From the NCBI RefSeq assembly GCF_003323745.1, contig NZ_QOIL01000006.1, forward strand, positions 186,001 to 250,000: a DNA stretch of 64,000 bases, given 5' to 3'. Position numbers and translations under genes: made by a program. Below are positions 28,625 to 36,631 of this stretch, piece by piece. This DNA comes from Sphaerisporangium album (GTDB taxonomy: Bacteria; Actinomycetota; Actinomycetes; Streptosporangiales; Streptosporangiaceae). Position 1 is the stretch's first letter; every line of letters begins with the position of its first letter. The notes beneath the pieces were generated by a model that saw nothing but the letters and a program-made list of their open reading frames with translations, did no database searches and was not told the origin of the DNA.

Positions 28625-29935
28625 TTAACCCCGTGGATATGCCGGGTGACCACGTGTGAGCCGGGTCACCCGCTCGGCCACCGACGTTATCGCACCTGGA
28701 TCCCCCACCGCTTGCGCCACCATCGACGCGATCTCCTTCATCTCCGGCACGCCCATGCCCTGCGTCGTCACGCACGGCGTGCCCAGGCGGATGCCGGAGG
28801 TCACCGTGGGCGGCTCGGGATCGTACGGGATCGTGTTGCGGTTGAGCGTGATCCCCGCGCGGGCGCACGCGTTCTCGGCCTCGGCCCCCGAGACGCCGAG
28901 GTCGCGCAGGTCGATGAGCGTCAGATGGGTGTCGGTGCCGCCGGAGACCGGGCGCATCCCCTCCACCGCCAGCGCGTCCGCCAGCGCCCGCGCGTTGGCC
29001 ACCACCTGCTCGGCGTACGCGCGGAAACCCGGGCGGGACGCCTCGCCGAACGCCACCGCCTTGGCCGCGATCGCGTGCATCAGCGGCCCCCCCTGCGTGA
29101 ACGGGAACACCGCGCGGTCGACGCGCGAGGCGAGTTCGTCCGTGCACAGGATCGCCCCGCCCCTCGGGCCGCGCAGCGCCTTGTGCGTCGTGAACGTCAC
29201 CACGTCGGCGTACGGCACCGGGGACGGGACCGCGCCGCCCGCCACCAGGCCGATCGTGTGCGCGGCGTCCGCGAGCAGCCACGCCCCCACCTCGTCGGCG
29301 ATGCCACGGAACACGGCGAAGTCGATGAGCCTCGGGTACGCCGTGGCGCCGCAGATGATCAGCTTCGGCTGGTGGCGCAGCGCCAGGTCGCGCACCTCGT
29401 CGTAGTCGATCGTCTCGGTGTCGCGCCGCACGCCGTACGCCACGACGTCGAACCACCGGCCCGAGAAGTTGACCTTCGAGCCGTGCGTCAGGTGACCGCC
29501 GTGCGAGAGGGCCATGGCCAGCATGGTGTCGCCCGGCTGGAGCAGCGCGGCGTAGGCGGCGAGGTTCGCGGAGGCCCCCGAATGCGGCTGGACGTTGGCG
29601 TGGTCGGCCCCGAACAGCTGCTTGGCGCGGTCGGTCGCCAGCCGCTCGGCGCGGTCGACCACCTCGCAGCCGCCGTAGTAGCGCCTGCCCGGGTAGCCCT
29701 CGGCGTACTTGTTGGTGAGCGTCGAGCCGAGCGCGGCCATCACCGCGGGCGAGGTGAAGTTCTCGCTGGCGATCAGTTGCAGGCCGGCGCGCTGGCGTTC
29801 GAGCTCGTCCAGCAGCACCAGCGCGATCTCGGGGTCGGTGCGCAGCAGCTCGGAGAAGTCGGGCCCGTAGAAGACTTTCTCGCCCGCGGCCGCGTCGCCG
29901 GGCCGCCGCTCGTGGTCGCGCCCTCTCGCCCGCAT
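28625..29935 (-). CDS. glyA: serine hydroxymethyltransferase
   Basis: A 436-residue PLP enzyme converting serine and tetrahydrofolate to glycine and methylene-THF. The PLP lysine lies in [13 protein letters not shown]; other landmarks are [33 protein letters not shown] and [17 protein letters not shown] at 29935 is the only good in-frame start before the conserved region, although GAGGAGGGG lies rather far upstream (about 17 bases). It follows the WXG100-like gene across 101 bp, a gap that holds a perfect 26-bp palindrome. The sequence differs from GlyA1-type housekeeping enzymes at several places (HKALRG rather than HKTLRG), so a second paralogue elsewhere in the genome is possible. Confidence 0.95.
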   Translation of the reverse strand: MRARGRDHERRPGDAAAGEKVFYGPDFSELLRTDPEIALVLLDELERQRAGLQLIASENFTSPAVMAALGSTLTNKYAEGYPGRRYYGGCEVVDRAERLATDRAKQLFGADHANVQPHSGASANLAAYAALLQPGDTMLAMALSHGGHLTHGSKVNFSGRWFDVVAYGVRRDTETIDYDEVRDLALRHQPKLIICGATAYPRLIDFAVFRGIADEVGAWLLADAAHTIGLVAGGAVPSPVPYADVVTFTTHKALRGPRGGAILCTDELASRVDRAVFPFTQGGPLMHAIAAKAVAFGEASRPGFRAYAEQVVANARALADALAVEGMRPVSGGTDTHLTLIDLRDLGVSGAEAENACARAGITLNRNTIPYDPEPPTVTSGIRLGTPCVTTQGMGVPEMKEIASMVAQAVGDPGAITSVAERVTRLTRGHPAYPRG

Positions 29936-30010
29936 GGCTCGATCACCATTCCCCTCCTCGCGCCGCGAAGCGCGTGGCAAGGACCGCCGATCTCCCCACT
30001 GTATGCCCGG

Positions 30011-30036
30011 CACCCTCCGGCACGCGTGCCGGAGGG
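30011..30036 (-). terminator. perfect 26-bp palindrome directly after the WXG100-like gene
   Basis: Bases 30011-30036 read identically on both strands (a 13-base half-site ACCCTCCGGCACG and its complement). The element begins at the base next to the stop codon of the 127-residue gene and ends 76 bases before the glyA start. A cruciform or GC-rich hairpin here should terminate or strongly attenuate transcription entering glyA; there is no U-run. Confidence 0.7.
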
Positions 30037-30420
30037 TCAGCTGTAGGCGTGCGGAGCCGAGGAGGAGACCGGCACCCAGCGGGGGGTGTCCGCCGCCTGG
30101 TCGCTGATCGCGGTCAGCACGGCCTGCCGGTACATGCCGAGCCGCGTGCGCCACTCGCCCATGTCCTGCACGTACCGCTCGGCCACCGGGGCGTCCCAGA
30201 CGTCGCGGCTCCGCGCCATCTGATACGCCTTGTCCAGTGAGCCGGTGAGCCCCTCCAGCAGGGGCTGGGCCTGCTGCCAGAGATCGACGAGCTTCTGGTA
30301 CTCGGGGTTGAAGCGCCAGCTCGTCGCCTGCCCGTCCGGGCTGAACGGATCTGGCGACGCCGATACGGGCGGCATCTCCCCAGGCTGCAAGGGCTTCGGC
30401 GCCGGCGGATCCGAGTACAT
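30037..30420 (-). CDS. WXG100-like small helical protein
   Basis: A 127-residue protein. After a proline-rich N-terminus (residues 1-38) it has helix 40-72, a turn, and helix 77-110. The turn reads W75-D-A-P-V-A-E-R-Y83, which fits the WxGxxAxx[FY] pattern of WXG100/ESX proteins with Gly changed to Ala; a second tryptophan follows at 90. No canonical YxxxD/E secretion tail is present. ATG 30420 follows GAGAGG. It starts 55 bp after the Lys/Asp-rich gene on the same strand and both are bounded by strong hairpins, so they form a two-gene unit. ESX-type secretion or an envelope role is inferred; no EccC, EccD or mycosin gene is in the window. Confidence 0.75.
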   Translation of the reverse strand: MYSDPPAPKPLQPGEMPPVSASPDPFSPDGQATSWRFNPEYQKLVDLWQQAQPLLEGLTGSLDKAYQMARSRDVWDAPVAERYVQDMGEWRTRLGMYRQAVLTAISDQAADTPRWVPVSSSAPHAYS

Positions 30421-30475
30421 GTCTTTGTGGCCTCTCTTCGTTCGGCGGGTTCGGGCGCCTTCGCGGCGAACGGCT

Positions 30476-32062
30476 TCAGGAAGCGGCCGACGAGGAGCGA
30501 GGGCCGTCCGAGGCGGGGGTGTGGCTCGGGCCCGGGTCCTCGGTCGCGTCGCCGTTGTAGGCGGGGTCGGTGAACGGGTCGCCGGTGTAGGGGTCGGCGG
30601 AGGGGCTTTGGGCGGCGCTGAGATCGCCAAGCGCGGTCGAGGAGTCCGGAGCCATGTAGACACCCGACTGCACCTGTCCTCCCGCCTGCACGACGCCCTG
30701 AGGGGCGGCGGCGGCCGGGTCAGGGGTCTGGGCGCCCGAATCGGACGGCTGGGCGCCGGAGTCGGGCGGCAGGGGCGCCGACGGCTTGGCAGAGACGGAG
30801 GGATCGCCGGGCTGGACGTAACCCGTCGGCCCGTCGGAGTGCGGATGCCCCGGCTGCGCGCCGTCCGGGGGCACGACCACCGGCTGCTCCATGGGCGGGA
30901 TCTTGTCCATGTTCTGCGACAGCCAGTCGAGGTGCTCGGCCGTCGGCGGCTTCATGGTGACCTCGACCACCCGGACGCCGTCGACGTTGATCACCCGCGT
31001 GCGCTCCTGGCTGGTGTCGATGTCGTGGGCGTTGTCCGGTTTCGGGGTGTCCAGCGGGCCGTCGCCCCCGCCGCTCTGCGGCGCGGTCGGGTCGACGTAC
31101 CGGGGCTGGTCGGCCTTGGGAGCGGGGTCGGCCTTCGGCGCATGGTCGGCCTTCGGCGCGGGATCCGACTTGGGACTGGAATCGGCCTTCGGCGCCGGGT
31201 CGCCCTTGTCCTTGGGGGTCGAATCACCCTTGGGCGCGTCGTTCTTGTCCGGCTTGTCGCCCTGGGGGGCGTCGTGCCTGTCCGGATGGTCGGCCTTCGG
31301 GGCCACGTCCTTCGTGTCGTGCTTGGGAGCCTCGTGACCGACCGGCTTGTCCGTACGGGGAGCGTCCTGCTTGTCGGCCTGCGGCGGCTCGACCTTGTGG
31401 GTCTGGTCGTTCTTCGGTGGCTCCACCTTGTGGGTCTGGTCGTTCTTCGGCGGGTCCTGCTTGTCGACCTTGGGATCGTCCCGCTTCTCGCCCTTCGGCG
31501 CGTCCTTGTCGGCCTTGGGGGTGTCGTCCTTGTCCGCCTTCGGGGGCAGGTCCGCCGAGTGCTTGTCCCGATCGTGCGGCTTGGCGTCCTTGTCGGGTTT
31601 GTCGTCCTTCGGCGCGTCGTGCTTGTCCGGCTTATCGGTCTTGTCGGGCTTGTCGCCGGACGCGTGGTCCTTCGGCTTGTCCTTGTTCTGCGAGTCGGAC
31701 GTAGGGGCGCCGTTCTTGTCCCCCTTATCGCCGCCCTTATCGGACTTATCGGACTTATCGCCGTCGTCCTTCGCGTCCTTCTTCTCGGGAGCCGTCTGCT
31801 TCATGGTCTTGGGACCGGCCGGGCCCTCGTTCTGCTTCTCCTTCTTCTCCAGCAGCACGAGGCGGGCGTTGACGTCCTTGACCAGCGTCTCTCCCGCGTC
31901 GGCCACCTGCGCGGGCCGGTGGATCGCCGGGACGGAGAGGCCGGCCGCACTCGTGAGCCGGCTGATGCGGGACTCGACCGTGCGCATCTGATCACCGGCA
32001 CGCCCGACCTCGGCCAGCAGCTCGCGGACCAGCTTGGGGTCCATGCCGTCCAGCTTGCCCAT
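30476..32062 (-). CDS. Lys/Asp/Pro-rich low-complexity protein partnered with the WXG100-like gene
   Basis: A 528-residue protein of four parts: an N-terminal helical region (1-75, MDPKLVRELLAEVGRAGDQM and ARLVLLEKKEK); a highly charged linker (76-320) built of DKPDK, KADKD, PAPKAD and similar motifs; a short possibly folded segment (about 350-392, RVINVDGVRVVEVTMKPPTAEHLDWLS); and a Pro/Ser/Gly/Gln tail. The linker is near charge-balanced in Lys and Asp. It has no signal peptide or membrane helix. The ATG at 32062 follows AGGGAGG at good spacing; ATG 32044 is an alternative. Its N-terminus resembles ESX-associated helical hairpins. It appears to be cotranscribed with the WXG100-like gene. 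Function unknown. Confidence 0.72.
   Translation of the reverse strand: MGKLDGMDPKLVRELLAEVGRAGDQMRTVESRISRLTSAAGLSVPAIHRPAQVADAGETLVKDVNARLVLLEKKEKQNEGPAGPKTMKQTAPEKKDAKDDGDKSDKSDKGGDKGDKNGAPTSDSQNKDKPKDHASGDKPDKTDKPDKHDAPKDDKPDKDAKPHDRDKHSADLPPKADKDDTPKADKDAPKGEKRDDPKVDKQDPPKNDQTHKVEPPKNDQTHKVEPPQADKQDAPRTDKPVGHEAPKHDTKDVAPKADHPDRHDAPQGDKPDKNDAPKGDSTPKDKGDPAPKADSSPKSDPAPKADHAPKADPAPKADQPRYVDPTAPQSGGGDGPLDTPKPDNAHDIDTSQERTRVINVDGVRVVEVTMKPPTAEHLDWLSQNMDKIPPMEQPVVVPPDGAQPGHPHSDGPTGYVQPGDPSVSAKPSAPLPPDSGAQPSDSGAQTPDPAAAAPQGVVQAGGQVQSGVYMAPDSSTALGDLSAAQSPSADPYTGDPFTDPAYNGDATEDPGPSHTPASDGPRSSSAAS
31388..31453. repeat. tandem 33-bp duplication in the charged linker gene
   Basis: Units 31388-31420 and 31421-31453 are nearly identical (two or three differences) and encode the repeated 11 residues PKNDQTHKVEP. 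This is the sharpest of many looser DKPDK/PKAD repeats in the linker and points to recent in-frame expansion. Confidence 0.85.
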
Positions 32063-32244
32063 GGCGCCTCCCTGCTCGTGGTCGCGCTCCGCCGGTCGCT
32101 CTGTGGCAGGGATCACGCCCTGCCCGCAGCCATGCTCCCTCGCCACGGCCCATCGCTCAAGAGCGCGGACGCGGTTCACGGTACTGTCCGTGGCCGTCCG
32201 CGCCACCCGGCGATAGCCACAGGGCATGAATCACGGTGACGCGC

Positions 32245-32268
32245 CGTGGCGGGGCGGGCCCCGCCACG
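32245..32268 (-). terminator. 11-bp-stem hairpin after the sua5 gene
   Basis: CGTGGCGGGGC at 32245-32255 pairs perfectly with 32258-32268 over a 2-nt gap. It begins 8 bases after the stop codon of the threonylcarbamoyl-AMP synthase gene, and ends the prfA-prmC-sua5 transcript before the Lys/Asp-rich gene. Confidence 0.7.
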
Positions 32269-32276
32269 CGCCGTGG

Positions 32277-33170
32277 TCAGACCCCGCCGTCGGCCTTCCT
32301 GGCCTGCTCGACGGGCTTGTCCAGCGGCTTGTCCAGCGGCTTCGGCTCCCCGGCCGTCGCCTCTGCCGGCTTCGGCTCGTCCGCGATCGTCTCGACGGGC
32401 TTGGGGGTCTCGACCGACTCGAGGGGCTTCGGCGTCTCGGCCGGACTCGTCGTGGCGTCCTTGTCGTCGGTGCCGGTCACGCCGGTGTCGCCGGGAAGAG
32501 AGCGCCGGGTGTCGACCTCGGGCTCCCCGTCCGTGGCGATGTACCCGACGATCGCGCGCAGCTTCTCGACCGGCACGGCGCCCTTGCGCAGCACGCGGGG
32601 CACCGGCGTGGTCAGGTCGACGATCGTGGAGGGGGTGTCATCGGCGCAGGGCCCGCCGTCCAGGTAGACGCCGACCGCCTCTCCGAGCTGGGCCTCGGCG
32701 TCGGCCGCGGTGGTGGCGGGCGGCGCGCCGGAGCGGTTGGCGCTGCTCACCGCCATCGGCCCCGTCTCCTTGAGCAGTTCCAGCGCGAGGGCGTGCAGCG
32801 GCATGCGAACCGCGACCGTGCCCTTGGAATCGCCGAGATCCCAGGTGAGGGACCGGCTCGCCCGGCAGACCAGCGTCAGCGGCCCGGGCCAGAACGCGTC
32901 GATGAGGTCCTGCCCGTAGGCGCCGAGATCCTCGATCAGGGCGGTCGCCGCCCGTACGGTGCCCACCAGCACGGGGACGGGCATGTCCCTGCCCCGGCCC
33001 TTGGCCTCCAGCAGCTCCGCCACCGCCGAGGGCGTGAAGGCGTCGGCGCCGATGCCGTAGACGGTGTCGGTCGGTATCACGACCAGCTCGCCCGCGCGGA
33101 TAGCGGCCGCCGCGTCGGCGAGCCCGGTCGCGCGCTCCTCGCTGTTCGAACAGTCATAACGTCGGATCAC
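32277..33170 (-). CDS. L-threonylcarbamoyladenylate synthase (TsaC/Sua5) with low-complexity tail
   Basis: A 297-residue protein; the YrdC fold covers about 1-210 (LVVIPTDTVYGIGADAF, KGRGRDMPVPVLVG, GPLTLVCRAS, VAVRMPLH, SSANRSGAPP). It makes threonylcarbamoyl-AMP for t6A37 in ANN-decoding tRNAs. Residues after about 212 form a Pro/Lys/Glu/Thr tail with repeated ETPKP, DEPKPAE and GEPKPLDKP motifs instead of the Sua5 domain of archaeal/eukaryotic proteins. GTG 33170 (MIRRYDCSNSEER) follows GGGAGGA. It is 60 bp after prmC; the order prfA-prmC-sua5 is conserved in actinobacteria. The tail looks like the linker of the next gene and may share its origin. Confidence 0.94.
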   Translation of the reverse strand: MIRRYDCSNSEERATGLADAAAAIRAGELVVIPTDTVYGIGADAFTPSAVAELLEAKGRGRDMPVPVLVGTVRAATALIEDLGAYGQDLIDAFWPGPLTLVCRASRSLTWDLGDSKGTVAVRMPLHALALELLKETGPMAVSSANRSGAPPATTAADAEAQLGEAVGVYLDGGPCADDTPSTIVDLTTPVPRVLRKGAVPVEKLRAIVGYIATDGEPEVDTRRSLPGDTGVTGTDDKDATTSPAETPKPLESVETPKPVETIADEPKPAEATAGEPKPLDKPLDKPVEQARKADGGV

Positions 33171-33230
33171 GAGTCGTCATCCTCCCACGTGGGCCGCACC
33201 GTCATGCCACGGGCATCGGTGCATGTGCCC

Positions 33231-34085
33231 TCATTCCTGGCCGTAACGGGCGGTCACGAACCGGTCACGCCCGGCGAGGTCGGTGTGGTCGCGGGTGTCG
33301 CGCCAGCCGCGCTCCTCGGTGAACTCCAGGTACACCGACGATCCCTGCTGGTCGGCGTGCTCGACGGCGACCAGGCCGCCGGGCCGCAGCAGCCGCCTCG
33401 CGGTGCGCTCGACGGCGCGGACCTCGTCCAGCCCGTCCTCACCGGAACCGTACAGCGCGCGGGAGGGGTCGTAGTCACGCACCTCGGGATCGCGCGGCAC
33501 CGCCCCCGGCGGGATGTACGGCGGGTTGGAGATCACCAGGTCGACGCGGCCGTTCAGCTCGGGCAGGCAGTCGGCGAGGTCTTCGGGGTGGAGCGAGACG
33601 CGGCCCTGGCCGTGCTCGACGATGTTGCGCTTCGCCCAGCCGTACGCCACCGGGTCGACCTCGACGGCGTGGACCTGGGCGAGCGCGACCTCCTGGGCGA
33701 TCGACAGGGCGATCGCGCCGGAGCCGGTGCCGAGGTCGACCACGACCGGCGAGGCGACGTCCATCTCGCGGAGCCGGTCGATCGCCCAGCCGGCGACGAC
33801 CTCGGTCTCGGGCCTCGGCACGAAGACGCCGGGGCCGACCTCCAGGGAGAGGTAGCGGAAGTAGGCGCGCCCGGTGATGTGCTGGAGCGGCTCGCGGGCC
33901 TCGCGCCGGGCGACGCCCTCCCAGAACAGGGCGTCGAAGTCGGCGTCGCGCACGGTGTGGAGCTGGCCACGCCGGACGCCGTGGACGAACGCCGCGATCT
34001 CCTCAGCGTCGGTTCGCGGTGAGGGGACACCCGCCTCGGCGAGCCGGGCGGTGGCGAGCGCTATCTCGTCCATCAGCAAGGTCAT
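33231..34085 (-). CDS. prmC: peptide chain release factor N5-glutamine methyltransferase
   Basis: A 284-residue SAM-dependent enzyme that methylates the Gln of the GGQ motif in release factors. The catalytic NPPYIPPG motif is intact, with SAM-binding VVDLGTGSGAIALSIA and the N-terminal helical bundle (about 1-90, FVPRPETEVV follows). ATG at 34085; it sits 60 bp downstream of prfA, its substrate gene, in the same direction. Confidence 0.96.
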   Translation of the reverse strand: MTLLMDEIALATARLAEAGVPSPRTDAEEIAAFVHGVRRGQLHTVRDADFDALFWEGVARREAREPLQHITGRAYFRYLSLEVGPGVFVPRPETEVVAGWAIDRLREMDVASPVVVDLGTGSGAIALSIAQEVALAQVHAVEVDPVAYGWAKRNIVEHGQGRVSLHPEDLADCLPELNGRVDLVISNPPYIPPGAVPRDPEVRDYDPSRALYGSGEDGLDEVRAVERTARRLLRPGGLVAVEHADQQGSSVYLEFTEERGWRDTRDHTDLAGRDRFVTARYGQE

Positions 34086-34145
34086 GGGCGTTTTCGTGAT
34101 TTGTCTCGTTACGGGTGGACGGCGGGCACCAAGGACATCTCAGGG

Positions 34146-35198
34146 TCACGCGTGGGCGGCGAGCTTCTCGGTCATCTCGGCGTCGGTCAGCGCCTGGATG
34201 ACGGCGGAGAGGTCTCCGTCGAGCACCTGGTCGAGGTTGTACGCCTTGAACCCTACGCGGTGGTCGGAGATGCGGTTCTCCGGGAAATTGTAGGTGCGGA
34301 CGCGCTCGGACCGGTCGACCGTGCGCACCTGGGACTTGCGCTCGGCCGAGGCGGCGGCGTCGGCCTGCTCCTGGGCGATCGACAGCAGCCGGGCGCGCAG
34401 GATGCGCAGCGCCGACTCCTTGTTCTGCAACTGGCTCTTCTCGTTCTGGCAGGAGACGACCACGCCGGTGGGCACGTGGGTGATGCGCACGGCCGAGTCG
34501 GTCGTGTTGACGCTCTGGCCGCCGGGGCCGGAGCTGCGGAACACGTCGATGCGCAGGTCGTTCGGGTCGATCTGGACCTCGACCTCCTCGGCCTCGGGAT
34601 AGACCAGGACGCCCGCCGCCGAGGTGTGGATGCGGCCCTGGGACTCGGTCACCGGCACGCGCTGCACCCGGTGGACGCCGCCCTCGAACTTCAGCCGCGA
34701 CCAGACGCCGTCGGCGCCCTTGCCCTTCACGGCGACCGTCACGTCCTTGTAGCCGCCGAGGTCGGAGTGCTGCGCGTCGATGATCTCGGCCTTCCAGCCC
34801 ACCCGCTCGGCGTACCGCAGGTACATGCGCAGCAGATCGCCGGCGAACAGCGCGGACTCCTCACCGCCCTCGCCCGCCTTGATCTCCATGATGATGTCCT
34901 TGTCATCGTTGGGATCGCGGGGGATGAGCAGGTGCTTGAGGCGATCCTCCAGCGGCGGGATGCGCGCTTCGAGCTCGACGACCTCGTCGGCGAAGCCGGC
35001 GTCCTCGGTGGCGAGCTCCCGGGCCGCCTCCAGATCGTCCCGGACGCCGTCCAGCTCGCGGTAGACGGTGACGATCGGCGTGAGCTGGGCGTACCTCTTG
35101 CCAAGGGTCCGCGCGCGGTTCTGGTCGGCGTGCACGGAGGGGTCGGCGAGCTTGAGCTCCAGCTCCGCGTACTCGGCGAGCAACTCCTCCAGGTTCAC
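34146..35198 (-). CDS. prfA: peptide chain release factor 1
   Basis: A 350-residue RF1 recognising UAA and UAG. The tripeptide anticodon region is [10 protein letters not shown] (PxT) and the catalytic GGQ is in [19 protein letters not shown]. The N-terminal helical domain 1 is complete ([20 protein letters not shown] in parts). GTG at 35198 is preceded by GAAGGGA. It follows rpmE by 133 bp; a hairpin lies in that gap, so prfA may use its own promoter. Confidence 0.97.
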   Translation of the reverse strand: MNLEELLAEYAELELKLADPSVHADQNRARTLGKRYAQLTPIVTVYRELDGVRDDLEAARELATEDAGFADEVVELEARIPPLEDRLKHLLIPRDPNDDKDIIMEIKAGEGGEESALFAGDLLRMYLRYAERVGWKAEIIDAQHSDLGGYKDVTVAVKGKGADGVWSRLKFEGGVHRVQRVPVTESQGRIHTSAAGVLVYPEAEEVEVQIDPNDLRIDVFRSSGPGGQSVNTTDSAVRITHVPTGVVVSCQNEKSQLQNKESALRILRARLLSIAQEQADAAASAERKSQVRTVDRSERVRTYNFPENRISDHRVGFKAYNLDQVLDGDLSAVIQALTDAEMTEKLAAHA

Positions 35199-35283
35199 CG
35201 TGCGTCCCTTCTTTCGTGCTTGGCTCGTGGCAGGAAACCCGTGGCGGAAACCGGGGCCGTCATCAAGAACGCCGACCCGGGCA

Positions 35284-35305
35284 CGCCCCCGCGAACCGGG
35301 GGGCG
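35284..35305 (-). terminator. 7-bp GC hairpin downstream of rpmE
   Basis: CGCCCCC at 35284-35290 pairs with GGGGGCG at 35299-35305 over an 8-nt loop, 26 bases after the rpmE stop. It has no U-run; it is a plausible GC-type terminator or attenuator between rpmE and prfA. Confidence 0.5.
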
Positions 35306-35331
35306 CTTCCGGGCCGGCGCTGCTTGCCGGG

Positions 35332-35550
35332 CTACTTGCTCGCGGGCTTCTTGCCGAAACGCTTCTCGAAGCGCGCCACGCGGCCGCCGGTGTCCAGGAT
35401 CTTCTGCTTGCCCGTGTAGAACGGGTGGCAGGCCGAGCACACGTCGGCGTGGATGACGCCGTTCTTGGCCGTGCTGCGGGTGGTGAAGCTGTTGCCGCAG
35501 CTACAGGTCACCTGGGTGAGGCCGTACTGCGGGTGGATGTCGGGCTTCAT
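35332..35550 (-). CDS. rpmE: 50S ribosomal protein L31 (zinc-binding form)
   Basis: A 72-residue ribosomal protein with all four zinc ligands C16, C18, C38 and C41 (TCSCGNSF and [13 protein letters not shown]). This is the C+ paralogue, replaced in zinc starvation by a cysteine-free copy that would be elsewhere in the genome. It stands at the usual place between rho and prfA, but here separated from rho by a two-component system. Confidence 0.97.
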   Translation of the reverse strand: MKPDIHPQYGLTQVTCSCGNSFTTRSTAKNGVIHADVCSACHPFYTGKQKILDTGGRVARFEKRFGKKPASK

Positions 35551-35975
35551 CTCAGTCCTCTCTGGGGCGCGGCCGCCGGGTCGCCTTCATCTCTCGCGGT
35601 CGGAGTGACGCGCGGGCGGGCGGGAACCGGAACCGCCATGGGTCGGCTACCAGTGTGCCAGATCCTGTAACCGCGCCAGGCCATCGGCCATTCCCCCCGC
35701 CGCTCCCCGCCTGGCCGGGACAGGCCACGCGACACCTCGCTACGGCTGCGGAAATTGAGTGCCAAAGGCTCTTATTGTGGGAAAAAGCGGGCTGTGACCG
35801 TGATTCCTGGCAGGAACACGCCCTGGGGGAGCCACAAGCTCAGGCGAAAGGGCAACGATACGGACGAGGCCAAGGCACGCGGACAGGAGCCGGGTTCGAC
35901 CGGCTTACCCGGTTTACCCAAGCCTGACTCGGCGGACGAGCGCCGCCCGGAGGCCGGCACGGCTCGAAGGCGGGT
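35551..35975. other. 425-bp intergenic region upstream of rpmE
   Basis: No gene is supported. The part 35740-35830 is richer in A/T than its surroundings (GGAAATTGAGTGCC and TTATTGTGGGAAAAAGC) and is the likely place for regulatory DNA of rpmE or of the converging end of the response-regulator unit. I see no strong hairpin and no zinc-uptake-regulator palindrome that I could defend. Confidence 0.5.
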
Positions 35976-36620
35976 TCAGAGGCGGCCGAGGTAGGCCAGC
36001 ACGGCGAGCACCCTGCGGTGGTCGTCCGGCGTGGGGTCGAGCCCCAGCTTGCCGAAGATGCCGGAGATGTGCTTCTCGACGGCCCCCTCGGTGACCTCGA
36101 GGCGCCCGGCGATCGCGTTGTTCGACCGCCCCTCGGCCATCAGGGCGAGGACCTCTGACTCCCTGCCGGTCAACGACTCGATCGGCTGCCCCCGGCGGCG
36201 GCTGAGCAACTGCACGACCACCTCGGGATCGATCACCGTGCCGCCTGCGGCCACCCGGCGCACGGCGTCGAGGAACTCGGCGACGTCGGCGACCCGCTCC
36301 TTGAGCAGGTAGCCGACGGCCGCCGCGCCGCGCCCGATCAGCTCGGTCGCGTACCGCTCCTCGACGTACTGCGACAGCACGAGCACCGGCAGTCGTGGCA
36401 TCAGGGCGCGCGCGGAGATCGCCGCGCGCAGGCCCTCGTCGGTGTGGCTCGGCGGCATGCGGACGTCGACGACCGCGAGGTCGGGCTCGTGCGCGCGCAC
36501 CGCCTCGACGAGGCCCGGGCCGTCGCCGGCCGTGGCCACGGTCTCGATGCCGCCGTCGGCGAGCAGCCTGACCAGGCCCTCCCGCAGCAGGACGGAGTCC
36601 TCCGCGATCACGACCCGCAT
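35976..36620 (-). CDS. LuxR/NarL family response regulator
   Basis: A 214-residue regulator with receiver domain (acidic E7/D8, phospho-acceptor D52 in VVDVRMPP, Lys in YLLKERV) and C-terminal LuxR-type HTH (LTGRESEVLALMAEGRSNNAIAGR and AVEKHISGIFGKLG in parts). The start is ATG 36620 with GAGGGAA 7 bases upstream; GTG 36638 would overlap the kinase by a few bases. It lies 11 bases behind its kinase gene. PSHTDEG after the aspartate is typical of a large actinobacterial subgroup of unknown stimulus. Confidence 0.94.
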   Translation of the reverse strand: MRVVIAEDSVLLREGLVRLLADGGIETVATAGDGPGLVEAVRAHEPDLAVVDVRMPPSHTDEGLRAAISARALMPRLPVLVLSQYVEERYATELIGRGAAAVGYLLKERVADVAEFLDAVRRVAAGGTVIDPEVVVQLLSRRRGQPIESLTGRESEVLALMAEGRSNNAIAGRLEVTEGAVEKHISGIFGKLGLDPTPDDHRRVLAVLAYLGRL

Positions 36621-36631
36621 CGCGCGTTCCC

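Noticed and set aside
30900-31800. Regularly spaced short repeats that look CRISPR-like at first sight
   Set aside because: They are in-frame DKPDK/PKAD codons of a coding linker, unit length varies, and no cas genes are near.
35755-35994. Small plus-strand frame in the rpmE upstream gap
   Set aside because: No ribosome site of note, no family similarity, overlaps the end of the response-regulator gene on the other strand.
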